Part shown: positions 19,708-30,258 of the stretch, piece after piece
Position numbering within the stretch: position 1 is the stretch's first letter
Layout of the letters: each line of letters starts with the position of its first letter
Assembly: GCA_019232985.1 (NCBI GenBank)
Contig: JAFAMW010000044.1
Location: 1-35,943, forward strand
Direction of reading: 5' to 3'
Length of the DNA stretch: 35,943 nucleotides
DNA from: Roseateles sp.
GTDB taxonomy: Bacteria; Pseudomonadota; Gammaproteobacteria; Burkholderiales; Burkholderiaceae
Program-made: the position numbers and the translations under genes
The notes under the pieces: model-generated
What the model was told of the DNA's origin: nothing
Database searches by the model: none
The model's input: the letters and a program-made list of their open reading frames with translations, nothing else

Positions 19708-22569
19708 ATGATGCAGCAATACAGGTCCAACTCGTACCTGTTCGGGGGCAATGCGCCCTACGTCGAGGAAATGTACGAGGCGTACCTCGACAACCCCGGG
19801 TCCGTGCCCGACAACTGGCGCGCCTACTTCGACGCCCTCCAGCACGTTCCTGCCACCGACGGCACCGAGGCCCGCGACGTGGCCCACGCCCCCGTCATCG
19901 AATCTTTCGCCCAGCGCGCCAAGGCCAATGCCTTCGGCAACAAGGCGTCCAGCACCGATCTGGCCGTCGCGCGCAAGCAGGTTCACGTCCAGTCGCTGAT
20001 CGCCGCGTATCGCAACGTCGGCTCGCGCTGGGCTGATCTCGATCCGCTCAAGCGCACCGAGCGCCCCCGCATCCCCGAACTGGAACCGGCGTTCTACGAC
20101 CTGAGCGAGTCCGACATGGACATCGCCTTCAGCGCCGCGAACACGTATTTCAGCAAGGCCGAGACCATGACTCTGCGCGAGATCATGCAGGCCCTGCGCG
20201 AAACGTATTGCAGCTCGGTCGGCGCCGAGTTCATGCACATCACCGACCAGACCGAAAAGCGCTGGTGGCAGGAGCGCATCGAGTCGATCCGCATGAAGCC
20301 GGCCTTCTCGGCCGAGCAGAAGAAGCACATCCTCGGCCGCCTGACCGCTGCTGAAGGCCTCGAGCGCTACCTGCACACCAAGTACGTCGGCCAGAAGCGC
20401 TTCTCGCTCGAAGGCGGCGAGAGCTTCATCGCCTCGATGGACGAGCTGATCCAGCGCGGCGGCGAAAAGGGCGTGCAGGAATTCGTGATCGGCATGGCCC
20501 ACCGCGGCCGCCTCAACGTGCTCGTCAACACCCTGGGCAAGATGCCCAAGGACCTGTTCGCCGAGTTCGACCACACCGCGCCCGAGGAACTGCCCTCCGG
20601 CGACGTCAAGTACCACCAGGGCTTCTCGAGCGACGTGACCACGCCTGGCGGCCCGGTCCACCTTTCGCTGGCCTTCAACCCCTCCCACCTCGAGATCGTC
20701 AACCCGGTCGTCGAAGGTTCGGTCAAGGCGCGTATGGATCGCCGCGGCGACCAGGGCGGCGAGCAGGTCGTGCCGGTGCTCGTGCACGGCGACGCGGCCT
20801 TCGCCGGCCAGGGCGTCATCATGGAAACGCTGGCACTTGCCCAGACGCGCGGCTACTACACCGGCGGCACGGTCCACATCGTCATCAACAACCAGATCGG
20901 CTTCACCACCAGCGACCCGCGCGACACGCGCTCGACGCTGTACTGCACCGACGTGGTCAAGATGATCGAGGCACCGGTGCTGCACGTGAACGGCGACGAC
21001 CCCGAGGCCGTCGTGTTGTGCACGCAGCTGGCCCTGGACTACCGCCAGCAGTTCAAGAAGGACGTTGTCGTCGACATCGTCTGCTTCCGCAAGCTCGGCC
21101 ACAACGAGCAGGACACGCCGGCGCTGACGCAGCCGCTGATGTACAAAAAGATCGGCCAGCATCCCGGCACGCGCCGCCTCTACGGCGACAAGCTCGTGGC
21201 GCAGGGCCTGCTGCAGGCCGATGGCGAGAACAGCCCCGACGGCATGGTCAAGCAGTTCCGCGCCGCCATGGACGAAGGCCGCCACACGGTCGATCCGGTG
21301 CTGACCAACTTCAAGAGCAAGTACGCCACCGACTGGTCGCCGTACCTGGGCAAGAAGTGGACGGACTCCTGCGACACGGCGCTGCCGGTGGCGGAGTTCA
21401 AGCGCCTGGCCGAACGCATCACGACGGTCCCGGCCAACTTCAAGCCGCACCCGCTCGTCGAGAAGGTTCTCGCTGACCGCGCCGCGATGGGCCGTGGTGA
21501 CGTCAACGTCGACTGGGGCATGGGCGAGCACATGGCTTTCGCCTCGCTGGTGGCGTCGGGTTATCCGGTGCGCCTGTCGGGTGAAGACAGCGGCCGCGGT
21601 ACGTTCACGCACCGTCACGCCGTCCTGCACGACCAGAACCGCGACAAGTACGACGAGGGCACCTACGTCCCGCTGCAGAACGTCGGCGAGGGCCAGGCTC
21701 CGTTCGTCGTCATCGACTCGCTGCTGTCCGAAGAGGCAGTGCTCGGCTTCGAGTACGGCTACGCCTCGGCAGACCCGGTCACGCTGACGATCTGGGAAGC
21801 GCAGTTCGGCGACTTCGTCAACGGCGCGCAGGTCGTGATCGACCAGTTCATCGCTTCGGGCGAAGTGAAGTGGGGCCGCTCCAACGGCCTGACGCTGATG
21901 CTGCCGCACGGCTACGAAGGCCAGGGCCCCGAGCACAGCTCGGCGCGCCTCGAGCGCTTCATGCAGCTGGCCGCCGACAACAACATGCAGGTGGTGCAGC
22001 CGACCTCGGCCTCGCAGATCTTCCACCTGCTGCGTCGCCAGCAGCTGCGCATGTTCCGCAAGCCGCTCGTCATCATGACGCCGAAGTCGCTGCTGCGTAA
22101 CAAGGACGCGACCTCGCCGATGAGCGAGTTCACCAAGGGCGAGTTCAAGACCGTCATCGGCGAGCGCGACGCGACGATCGACGCGGCCAAGGTCAAGCGC
22201 GTGATCGCCTGCTCGGGCAAGGTCTACTACGACCTCGTCAAGGCGCGCGGCGAGAAGAAGGACGTGGCGATCATCCGCGTGGAACAGCTGTATCCGTTCC
22301 CGCACAAGGCCTTCGCCACCGAGATCAAGAAGTACCCGCACGCCACCGAGATCGTGTGGTGCCAGGACGAGCCGCAGAACCAGGGCGCCTGGTTCTTCGT
22401 GCAGCACTACATCCACGAGAACATGGCCGAAGGCCAGAAGCTCGGCTACGCCGGCCGCCCGGCCAGCGCCTCGCCGGCCGTGGGCTATGCCCACCTGCAC
22501 CAGGAGCAGCAGAAGGCGCTGCTCGAGCAGGCTTACGGCAAGCTCAAGGGCTTCATCCTGACCAAGTAA
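19708..22569 (+). CDS. sucA: 2-Oxoglutarate dehydrogenase E1 component
   Basis: Thiamine-diphosphate-dependent decarboxylase of the TCA-cycle 2-oxoglutarate dehydrogenase complex. The protein is 953 aa, the usual size. It shows the N-terminal E2-binding segment (APYVEEMYEAYLDNP), GMAHRGR at 262-268, the KYHQGFSSD active-site segment, the thiamine-diphosphate/Mg motif GDAAFAGQG (361-369) running to NNQIGFTTS (394-402), and the C-terminal transketolase-like domain with PHGYEGQGPEHSSAR. The start is ATG 19708 (followed by a second ATG), after AGGTGA at 19695-19700; the frame stays open to 19297 but that part has no family support. It is first of three complex genes in order E1-E2-E3. Confidence 0.97.
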   Translation: MMQQYRSNSYLFGGNAPYVEEMYEAYLDNPGSVPDNWRAYFDALQHVPATDGTEARDVAHAPVIESFAQRAKANAFGNKASSTDLAVARKQVHVQSLIAAYRNVGSRWADLDPLKRTERPRIPELEPAFYDLSESDMDIAFSAANTYFSKAETMTLREIMQALRETYCSSVGAEFMHITDQTEKRWWQERIESIRMKPAFSAEQKKHILGRLTAAEGLERYLHTKYVGQKRFSLEGGESFIASMDELIQRGGEKGVQEFVIGMAHRGRLNVLVNTLGKMPKDLFAEFDHTAPEELPSGDVKYHQGFSSDVTTPGGPVHLSLAFNPSHLEIVNPVVEGSVKARMDRRGDQGGEQVVPVLVHGDAAFAGQGVIMETLALAQTRGYYTGGTVHIVINNQIGFTTSDPRDTRSTLYCTDVVKMIEAPVLHVNGDDPEAVVLCTQLALDYRQQFKKDVVVDIVCFRKLGHNEQDTPALTQPLMYKKIGQHPGTRRLYGDKLVAQGLLQADGENSPDGMVKQFRAAMDEGRHTVDPVLTNFKSKYATDWSPYLGKKWTDSCDTALPVAEFKRLAERITTVPANFKPHPLVEKVLADRAAMGRGDVNVDWGMGEHMAFASLVASGYPVRLSGEDSGRGTFTHRHAVLHDQNRDKYDEGTYVPLQNVGEGQAPFVVIDSLLSEEAVLGFEYGYASADPVTLTIWEAQFGDFVNGAQVVIDQFIASGEVKWGRSNGLTLMLPHGYEGQGPEHSSARLERFMQLAADNNMQVVQPTSASQIFHLLRRQQLRMFRKPLVIMTPKSLLRNKDATSPMSEFTKGEFKTVIGERDATIDAAKVKRVIACSGKVYYDLVKARGEKKDVAIIRVEQLYPFPHKAFATEIKKYPHATEIVWCQDEPQNQGAWFFVQHYIHENMAEGQKLGYAGRPASASPAVGYAHLHQEQQKALLEQAYGKLKGFILTK

Positions 22570-22648
22570 GTGACGAGCTCAAGCCCGATCCGCCATCGCA
22601 CAAGCTGAGGCGGTCGGGCGCTTCACGAACAAACAAAGAACACACATC

Positions 22649-23917
<1,269 letters not shown>

Positions 23918-23935
23918 GCCGGAGAGACTCGGAAC

Positions 23936-25354
23936 ATGAGCAAGCAATTCGACGTCGTCGTCATCGGCGGCGGCCCCGGCGGCTATGTCGCGGCCATCCG
24001 CGCTGCGCAACTGGGCTTCAATACCGCCTGCATCGACGAGTGGAAGAACGAGAAGGGCGGCCCCGCACCGGGCGGCACCTGCACCAACGTCGGCTGCATC
24101 CCGTCCAAGGCCCTGCTGCAATCCAGCGAGCACTTCGAGCACGCCAAGCATCACTTCGCCGAGCACGGCATCACGACCGGCGAAGTGAACATCGACGTCG
24201 CGACGATGCTGGGCCGCAAGGACGCGGTCGTGAAGCAGAACAACGACGGCATCCTCTACCTGTTCAAGAAGAACAAGATCACGTTCTTCCACGGCCGCGG
24301 CAGCTTTGTCGCCGCCAAGGACGGCACGTATGAGCTGAAGGCTGGCGAGGAAACCATCACCGCGACGCACGTCATCGTCGCCACGGGCTCCAACGCCCGC
24401 CAGCTGCCGGGCACGCCGTTCGACGAGGTCAACATCCTCTCGAACGACGGCGCGCTGCGCATCCCGGCGACGCCCAAGAAGCTCGGCGTGATCGGCTCGG
24501 GCGTGATCGGCCTGGAGCTCGGTTCGGTCTGGCGCCGCCTCGGCGCCGAGGTCGTCGTGCTCGAAGCCATGTCGACCTTCCTGCCGTCCGCCGACGAGAG
24601 CGTCGCCAAGGAAGCGGCCAAGCTGTTCAAGAAGCAGGGCCTGACCATCGAGCTCGGCGTGAAGATCGGCGAGATCAAGTCCGACAAGAGCGGCGTCAAC
24701 GTCGCCTACACCGACGCCAAGGGCGCCGAGCACCATCTCGCGGTGGACAAGCTCATCGTCTCGATCGGCCGCGTCGCCAACACCATCGGCCTGAACCCCG
24801 AAGCCGTGGGCCTCAAGCTCGACGAGCGCGGCGCCATCGTGGTTGACCACGACTGCAGGACCAACCTGCCCAATGTCTGGGCGGTCGGCGACGTGGTCCG
24901 CGGCCCGATGCTGGCGCACAAGGCCGAGGAAGAAGGCGTCGCGGTGGCCGAGCGCATCGCCGGCCAGCACGGCCACGTCAACTTCGACACCATTCCCTCG
25001 GTCATCTACACGAGCCCCGAGATCGCCCAGGTCGGCAAGACCGAGCAGCAGCTCAAGGCCGAAGGCCGTGGCTACAAGGCCGGCCAGTTCCCGTTCCTGG
25101 CGAACGGCCGCGCCCGCGCGCTCGGCGACACCAGCGGCTTCGTCAAGATCCTGGCCGACGCCGTGACCGACGAGATCCTCGGCGTGCACATCATCGGCCC
25201 GCAGGCGTCGGAGCTGATCGCCGAGGCCACGATGGCGATGGAGTTCAAGGCCAGCAGCGAGGACATCGCGCGCATCTGCCACGCGCACCCGTCCTTGAGC
25301 GAGTCGACGAAGGAAGCCGCCCTGGCGGTCGACAAACGCACGCTGAATTTCTGA
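23936..25354 (+). CDS. lpdA: Dihydrolipoyl dehydrogenase (E3)
   Basis: Flavoprotein that reoxidises dihydrolipoamide with NAD+. The protein is 472 aa. FAD-binding GGGPGG is at 11-16 and the redox disulfide is Cys49/Cys54 in [16 protein letters not shown]. The NAD-binding [10 protein letters not shown] motif is in the middle, and the active-site His451/Glu456 pair lies in HAHPSLSE at the C-terminus. GGAGAG is well placed before ATG 23936. The gene lies 18 bases after odhB, and a strong terminator follows. It may also serve pyruvate dehydrogenase and the glycine cleavage system. Confidence 0.96.
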   Translation: MSKQFDVVVIGGGPGGYVAAIRAAQLGFNTACIDEWKNEKGGPAPGGTCTNVGCIPSKALLQSSEHFEHAKHHFAEHGITTGEVNIDVATMLGRKDAVVKQNNDGILYLFKKNKITFFHGRGSFVAAKDGTYELKAGEETITATHVIVATGSNARQLPGTPFDEVNILSNDGALRIPATPKKLGVIGSGVIGLELGSVWRRLGAEVVVLEAMSTFLPSADESVAKEAAKLFKKQGLTIELGVKIGEIKSDKSGVNVAYTDAKGAEHHLAVDKLIVSIGRVANTIGLNPEAVGLKLDERGAIVVDHDCRTNLPNVWAVGDVVRGPMLAHKAEEEGVAVAERIAGQHGHVNFDTIPSVIYTSPEIAQVGKTEQQLKAEGRGYKAGQFPFLANGRARALGDTSGFVKILADAVTDEILGVHIIGPQASELIAEATMAMEFKASSEDIARICHAHPSLSESTKEAALAVDKRTLNF

Positions 25355-25369
25355 TTCGGCAATCCAGAC

Positions 25370-25396
25370 AAGGGGCGGCGCGAGCTGCCCCTTTTT
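25370..25396 (+). terminator. Intrinsic terminator of sucA-odhB-lpdA
   Basis: AAGGGGCGGC (25370-25379) pairs with GCTGCCCCTT (25384-25393, one G-T wobble) over loop GCGA, followed by T to 25396. It ends 13 bases before the zapE start codon, so zapE must be expressed by read-through or from an element not recognised here. Confidence 0.85.
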
Positions 25397-25408
25397 CCTT
25401 GTCCTCCC

Positions 25409-26509
25409 ATGGCATCGGTTAGCGAGCTTTACGAACAGACCCTGGCCGAACGCGGCTACCAGTCCGACCCGGCGCAGCTGCGCGCCGTGGCGGCGCTGCA
25501 GCGTTGCCAGGACGAATGGGCCGACTACAAGGCGCGCCGCTCCAACGCCGTGACCAAGCTGCTCGTGCGGCCGCCGATCCCGCGCGGCGTCTACATGTTC
25601 GGCGGCGTTGGCCGCGGCAAGAGCTTCCTGATGGACTGCTTCTTCCAGGCCGTGCCGCTGACGCGCAAGACGCGCCTGCACTTCCACGAGTTCATGCGCG
25701 AAGTGCACCGCGAGCTGCAGGAGCTCAAGGGCATGGCCGATCCGCTCGACGAGCTCGGCCGGCGCATCGCGCGGCGCTTCCGCCTGATCTGCTTCGACGA
25801 GTTCCACGTCGCCGACGTGACCGACGCGATGATCCTGCATCGCCTGCTCGAGTCGATGTTCGCCAATCGCGTCTCCATCGTCACGACGTCCAACTTCCAT
25901 CCGGACGATCTCTACCCGAACGGCCTGCACCGCGACCGCATCCTGCCGGCCATCGAGCTGCTCAAGGACAAGCTCGAAGTCATCAACGTCGACAACGGCA
26001 CCGACTACCGCGGCAAGACGCTCGCCGAGGTCGGCTTCTACCAGTGCCCGCTCGATGACAAGGCCGAGGCCGCGCTGGCGGCGGCCTTCGAGCGCCTGGC
26101 CGAGGCGCGCGACGAGGACCCGCTGCTGCACATCGAGCACCGCGAGATCCGCGCGCGCCGCCGCGCTGGCGGCGTCGTGTGGTTCGACTTCGCCACGCTG
26201 TGCGGCGGGCCGCGCTCGCAGAACGACTATCTCGAGCTGGCGAGCCGCTTCCACACCGTCATCCTCTCGGGCGTGCCCGAGATGCCGCCGCGCCTGGCTT
26301 CCGAGGCGCGCCGCTTCACCTGGCTCGTCGACGTGCTCTACGACCGGCGCGTCAAGCTCATCATGTCGGCCGCCGTGCCCGCCGAGCAGCTCTATACCGA
26401 AGGGCCGCTGGCGCACGAATTCCCGCGCACCGTCTCGCGCATCGAAGAGATGCAGTCGGCCGGCTATCTCGCGCTGGCGCGGCGCGAGGTCGATACTTCG
26501 CTGACATGA
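25409..26509 (+). CDS. zapE: Cell division protein ZapE (AFG1-like ATPase)
   Basis: P-loop ATPase of the AFG1/ZapE family, linked in E. coli to Z-ring constriction under stress. The protein is 366 aa. Walker A GGVGRGKS is at 65-72 and Walker B LICFDE at 126-131 runs into the family motif EFHVADVTDAM. RLHFHEFMREVH at 89-100 and TTSNFHPDDLYPNGLHRDRF-like segment (ending RILP) are characteristic. The ATG at 25409 lies directly behind the lpdA terminator, without a clear ribosome site. The next gene overlaps its stop codon (ATGA). Confidence 0.94.
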   Translation: MASVSELYEQTLAERGYQSDPAQLRAVAALQRCQDEWADYKARRSNAVTKLLVRPPIPRGVYMFGGVGRGKSFLMDCFFQAVPLTRKTRLHFHEFMREVHRELQELKGMADPLDELGRRIARRFRLICFDEFHVADVTDAMILHRLLESMFANRVSIVTTSNFHPDDLYPNGLHRDRILPAIELLKDKLEVINVDNGTDYRGKTLAEVGFYQCPLDDKAEAALAAAFERLAEARDEDPLLHIEHREIRARRRAGGVVWFDFATLCGGPRSQNDYLELASRFHTVILSGVPEMPPRLASEARRFTWLVDVLYDRRVKLIMSAAVPAEQLYTEGPLAHEFPRTVSRIEEMQSAGYLALARREVDTSLT

Positions 26510-27186
26510 AAACCGCCCACGCTGTTGCGCTGATCACGCTGGTCGTGTCGGGCCTCGTACGGGCTGCCGGGGCTGATGAAGGCTTCGACGCGTCCGCAGC
26601 GCAGGCCGAGCGCCAGGCCCTGGCTCAACAACGCATTGGGTTCGACGCGCAATACGCCCGTGAGCAGGCAGCGTGTCGCGAGCGCTTTGCCGTGTCCGAC
26701 TGCCTCGACGCAGCGCGGCTGCGCCATTCGGCGGCCGTCGATCCGCTGATCCGGCGTCAGCAGGCGCTCGACGCGGCGGAGCGCGCGGCGCGGGCCCGAG
26801 CGGCGCGTGCGCAGACCGATGCGCGCGAGGCCGAGGCGGCCAGCACGGCCGCGCATGACAAGCCGACGCCGTCCATCTCGTCGGCGGTGGCGGCGCCGCT
26901 GCCGCCCGCTCGCCCGCGCAGCGCGCCGAGCGAAGAGGCACGCCGGCAGGCGCTTGCCGATCGCGACGCCAAGGCCGCCGCCCAGGCGAGCGTCGAGCGA
27001 GCCCGGCAGGCGGCGCGCAAGGCGGATCTCGCCGAGCGCCAGCAGCAGGCAAAGCAGCAGGCGGACGAGCGCGCCGCCAAGCTGGCCGAGCGCGGTCGCA
27101 AGCCGGCGGCCCGCTTGCCCGAGCCCAGCGCCTCGTCCATCGAGCAGTTCAAGGCGCAGTCCCAGGGCGCCAGCGCGCCGCATTGA
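26506..27186 (+). CDS. Exported coiled-coil protein of unknown function
   Basis: A 226-aa protein whose ATG overlaps the zapE stop (ATGA), so translation is probably coupled. Residues 1-23 form a good signal peptide ending LVRAAGA. The mature part starts with a helical region containing two cysteines in ACRERFAVSDCLDAAR (about 56-71), then RRQQALDAAERAARARAARA. A Pro/Ser-rich segment follows at about 118-143, and then a second Ala/Arg/Gln/Lys-rich helix to about 200. The CxxxFxVxxCL arrangement followed by a charged helix recalls an unnamed Burkholderiales exported family; this is from memory and unchecked. The two cysteines could form a disulfide in the periplasm. Real function is unknown. 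Confidence 0.8.
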   Translation: MKTAHAVALITLVVSGLVRAAGADEGFDASAAQAERQALAQQRIGFDAQYAREQAACRERFAVSDCLDAARLRHSAAVDPLIRRQQALDAAERAARARAARAQTDAREAEAASTAAHDKPTPSISSAVAAPLPPARPRSAPSEEARRQALADRDAKAAAQASVERARQAARKADLAERQQQAKQQADERAAKLAERGRKPAARLPEPSASSIEQFKAQSQGASAPH

Positions 27187-27220
27187 GCGCGTCATGGCGC
27201 GGCTTGCGCCCGCGCTTGCG

Positions 27221-27988
27221 TTAGCTGCGCGCCTCGACGCGCACGATGGCCAGCGACAGGTTGTCGCCGGCGCCGCGGGCGCGTTGGCGCGCCTTGTTGA
27301 TCAGCAGTTCCGCCGCTTCGCGTGGCGGCAGGCTGTGCAGGACGGTGCCGATCTCGCGCGGGTTGAAGAAATGCCACAGGCCGTCGCTGCAGCACATCAG
27401 CGAGTCGCCGATCTCGAGCGTGTCGATCGTGGCGCTGGTCGGCTCGGGATCCTGCACGGTGCCCAGGCAGCCGGTCAGCAGGTTGGACTGCGGATGGACC
27501 ATGGCCTCCGCCTCGGTGATCTGGCCCTCGTCGACAAGGCGCTGCACGAACGAGTGATCGAGCGTGCGCTTGAGCATGTTGGGACCGCGGAACAGGTAGA
27601 TCCGCGAGTCGCCCGTGTGGATCCAGTGGCAGCGCTTGTCGGTGCCGACGACGAACGCGGCGATCGTGCTGTGCGGTTCTTCCTCGGTGGAGATGGCCGT
27701 GAGCTTGATCATCAGGTGCGCCTCGGCGACGAGCTGCTTGAGCATGTCGTCCGCGCTTTCGTCATCGGGCGAAAAACGCTCGAACAGCTGGCGCGCCGTC
27801 AGCAGGACCTGGTCGGCGGCCTTGCGCCCGCCGCTCTTGCCGCCCATGCCGTCGGCCACCACGGCCATGACCCAGCCGGGCTGGCGAGGATGCGCGAACA
27901 CCTCGACCTGGTCCTGCTGATATTGGCGATCGCCACGATGAATGCCAGTGGCGGCAGTAAGGCGAAAGCCGGGGGGCGTCTTGGACAT
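27221..27988 (-). CDS. PP2C-family serine/threonine protein phosphatase
   Basis: Metal-dependent phosphatase of 255 aa. The PP2C motifs are visible in order: GDRQYQQDQ near 19-27, VVADGMGG (43-50) with the metal-binding Asp46, HTGDSRIY (124-131), SDGLW (201-205) and GAGDNLSL (239-246). There is no membrane segment and no forkhead-associated domain. The start at 27988 gives the family N-terminus; the longer frame to 28270 runs through the divergent gene and is rejected. No partner kinase is in the window. It is divergent from the YdcH-like gene, sharing a 50-base intergenic region. Confidence 0.93.
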   Translation of the reverse strand: MSKTPPGFRLTAATGIHRGDRQYQQDQVEVFAHPRQPGWVMAVVADGMGGKSGGRKAADQVLLTARQLFERFSPDDESADDMLKQLVAEAHLMIKLTAISTEEEPHSTIAAFVVGTDKRCHWIHTGDSRIYLFRGPNMLKRTLDHSFVQRLVDEGQITEAEAMVHPQSNLLTGCLGTVQDPEPTSATIDTLEIGDSLMCCSDGLWHFFNPREIGTVLHSLPPREAAELLINKARQRARGAGDNLSLAIVRVEARS

Positions 27989-28014
27989 GCGAGGCCTGGG
28001 AAGTTCGCCAAAAC

Positions 28015-28020
28015 TATAAT
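28015..28020 (+). promoter_or_regulatory. Consensus -10 box before the YdcH-like gene
   Basis: TATAAT is a perfect -10 element and stands out in GC-rich DNA. It lies 19 bases before the start codon, so the leader would be very short with no Shine-Dalgarno. The -35 region (about 27992-27997) is not recognisable. Confidence 0.5.
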
Positions 28021-28038
28021 CCCTGCCACTCTCCCGCC

Positions 28039-28242
28039 ATGGATGAAGAACTCCGCTCCTTGTCGCGCCGCCTGATCGAGTTGCGGATTGAACACGCCGA
28101 TCTTGACGACATGATCGACCGGCTCGCCAACGCGCAGCCGCTGGACGAGCTGAGCCTGCGCCGCCTGAAGAAGCGCCGCCTGATCCTGCGCGACCTGATC
28201 GCGCGGCTGGAGCTCGAGAGCGAGCCGGACGAGCCCGCGTGA
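28039..28242 (+). CDS. YdcH/DUF465-like small coiled-coil protein
   Basis: A 67-aa, highly charged, almost wholly helical protein (LSRRLIELRIEHADLDDMI, then LDELSLRRLKKRRLILRDLI), matching the two-helix pattern of YdcH/DUF465 proteins. The function of the family is not known. The last codons overlap the next gene by four bases (GTGA), so it is likely the first gene of a two-gene operon with the helicase. The start lies just after a consensus -10 box. Confidence 0.85.
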   Translation: MDEELRSLSRRLIELRIEHADLDDMIDRLANAQPLDELSLRRLKKRRLILRDLIARLELESEPDEPA

Positions 28243-30257
28243 GCCTCGTCCAGGAACCCACCGACGCCACCGCACTGGAGCCCGCCGAGCTCGAACAGTG
28301 GGTGCTCGCCGCCTTCGACCAGGGCGGTCCGCTGGCACGCGCCGCCGAAGGCCGCTACGAGCCCCGCGAGCAGCAGCTGGCGATGAGCCGTGCCGTTGCG
28401 CGCGCCATCGCCGAAAAGGACACGCTCGTCGTCGAGGCGGGCACGGGCGTGGGCAAGACCTTTGCATACCTGGTGCCGGCGCTGCTGTCGGGCAAGCGTT
28501 CACTGGTCAGCACGGCGACCAAGAGCCTGCAGGACCAGCTCTTCCTGCGCGACCTGCCGCGCCTTACGGAGGCCCTGCAGGTGCCCGTGCGCGTGGCGCT
28601 CCTCAAGGGGCGATCGAGCTATCTGTGCCTGCATCGCATGCAGCTGGCGCGTCATTCGGCCGAGCTGCCGGATCGCCGTGCCGTGCAGCAGATCGCGCGC
28701 ATCGAGCGCTGGGCGACCATCACGCGCACCGGCGACTTCGCCGAGCTCGATGGTCTCGACGACCGCTCGCCAGTCATCCCCATCGTCAGCTCGACGCGCG
28801 AGAACTGCCTTGGCAGCGACTGCCCTTCCTACCGCGACTGCCACGTCGTCAAGGCGCGGCGCGAGGCGATGGAGGCCGACGTCGTCGTCGTCAACCACCA
28901 CCTGTTCTTCGCCGACATGCGCCTGCGCGACAGCGGCGTGGCCGAGCTGCTGCCGAGCGTCGAGGTGGCGATCTTCGACGAGGCGCACCAGCTTTCGGAG
29001 GCTGGCGTGCAGTTCCTCGGCACGCTGCTCGGCAGCGCGCAGCTGATCGACTTCGGCCGCGATGTCGTCGCCATGGGGCTGGCGCAGGCGCGCGGCCTGC
29101 AGGACTGGCAGGGCCTGCGCGCTCGCGTCGAGCGCACGGCGCAGGAGCTGCGACTCGCGGCGGCCGGCCCCAAGCTCGACGTGCGCGGCACGCTCAAGCT
29201 GGCCTGGAAGGAGCGCGCCGGCGGCGAGGCGTTCATCACCGCGCTCCAAGGCGTGGTCGAGGCGATGGATCTGGCCGTGGCGGCGCTCGGCACCGTCATG
29301 GAAAGCTCGGCGGATCTGGCGCGCCTGCACGAGCGCGCCGTTGAACTGCAGTCGGTTGCCCAGCATTTCGCCGCGCCGCCGGAAGAGGGCGACGTGCGCT
29401 GGGTCGACCTCAGCAGCTTCGGCGTTCGGCTGGTCGAATCGCCGCTCGACATCCGCGATGCCATGCGCGAGCAGCTCGAGCTCGGCGCGCGCGCCTGGAT
29501 CTTCACGTCGGCCACGCTCGGCGACGACGAGCGCCTGAGCTGGTTCACCGAGCCCGCCGGCCTAGACGACGCGACCGTGCTGCGCGTCGGCAGCCCTTTC
29601 GACTACCCGGCGCATGCGCGGCTCTACGTGCCGCGCGGCATGCCCAAGCCGAGCGAATCGACGCATCCCGAATCAGTGGCGCGGCTGGCGGCGCTGTGCG
29701 CGCGGCGGCTGGGCGGCCGGACCTTCGTGCTCACGACGACCTTGCGCGTGCTCGGCACCATCGCCGATGCGCTGCGCGAGCAGTTCGAGGAAGCCGGCGA
29801 CGCGATCACGGTGCTGCAGCAGGGCACGGTCCCCAAGCGCGTGCTGCTGCAGCGCTTCATGGACGATGCGCGCTCGGTGCTCGTCGGATCGGCGAGCTTC
29901 TGGGAAGGCATCGACGTGCCGGGCGAGCGGCTGCAATGCGTGCTCATCGACAAGCTGCCGTTCCCGCCACCGAACGATCCGCTGGTGGAGGCGCGCGTTC
30001 AGCGCCTCGAGAAGGACGGCCGCAACGCCTTTGCCGACTATTTCGTGGCCGAGGCCGCCATCGCGCTCAAGCAGGGCGCCGGCCGCCTGATCCGTACCGA
30101 GCAGGACAAGGGCCTGCTCGTCGTCTGCGACCCACGCATGGCGGGCATGAACTACGGCCGCCGCCTGCGCGAGGCGCTGCCGCCGATGACCCAGGTCGCG
30201 ACCGCCGACGAGGCGCTGGCCTGGCTGGATGAACTGGCCGCGGCGCGCGCGGCCTAG
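28239..30257 (+). CDS. DinG/YoaA-family Fe-S ATP-dependent DNA helicase
   Basis: Superfamily 2 (XPD-like) 5'-3' DNA helicase for repair of unusual DNA structures; 672 aa. Helicase motif I is AGTGVGKT (67-74) and the DEAH box is at 247-250. The four cysteines expected to hold a 4Fe-4S cluster are Cys130, Cys190, Cys195 and Cys201, in the right order between motif I and the DEAH box. C-terminal motifs include GSASFWEGIDVPG and QGAGRLIRTEQDKG. The start is a GTG at 28239 overlapping the preceding stop. The 672-aa length is nearer YoaA than DinG, and I leave the symbol blank. It ends one base from the convergent bamD stop. Confidence 0.93.
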   Translation: MSLVQEPTDATALEPAELEQWVLAAFDQGGPLARAAEGRYEPREQQLAMSRAVARAIAEKDTLVVEAGTGVGKTFAYLVPALLSGKRSLVSTATKSLQDQLFLRDLPRLTEALQVPVRVALLKGRSSYLCLHRMQLARHSAELPDRRAVQQIARIERWATITRTGDFAELDGLDDRSPVIPIVSSTRENCLGSDCPSYRDCHVVKARREAMEADVVVVNHHLFFADMRLRDSGVAELLPSVEVAIFDEAHQLSEAGVQFLGTLLGSAQLIDFGRDVVAMGLAQARGLQDWQGLRARVERTAQELRLAAAGPKLDVRGTLKLAWKERAGGEAFITALQGVVEAMDLAVAALGTVMESSADLARLHERAVELQSVAQHFAAPPEEGDVRWVDLSSFGVRLVESPLDIRDAMREQLELGARAWIFTSATLGDDERLSWFTEPAGLDDATVLRVGSPFDYPAHARLYVPRGMPKPSESTHPESVARLAALCARRLGGRTFVLTTTLRVLGTIADALREQFEEAGDAITVLQQGTVPKRVLLQRFMDDARSVLVGSASFWEGIDVPGERLQCVLIDKLPFPPPNDPLVEARVQRLEKDGRNAFADYFVAEAAIALKQGAGRLIRTEQDKGLLVVCDPRMAGMNYGRRLREALPPMTQVATADEALAWLDELAAARAA

Positions 30258-30258
30258 C

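Noticed and set aside
19609..22500. 963-aa open frame antisense to sucA
   Set aside because: Same shadow effect; the sense strand encodes all motifs of the E1 enzyme.
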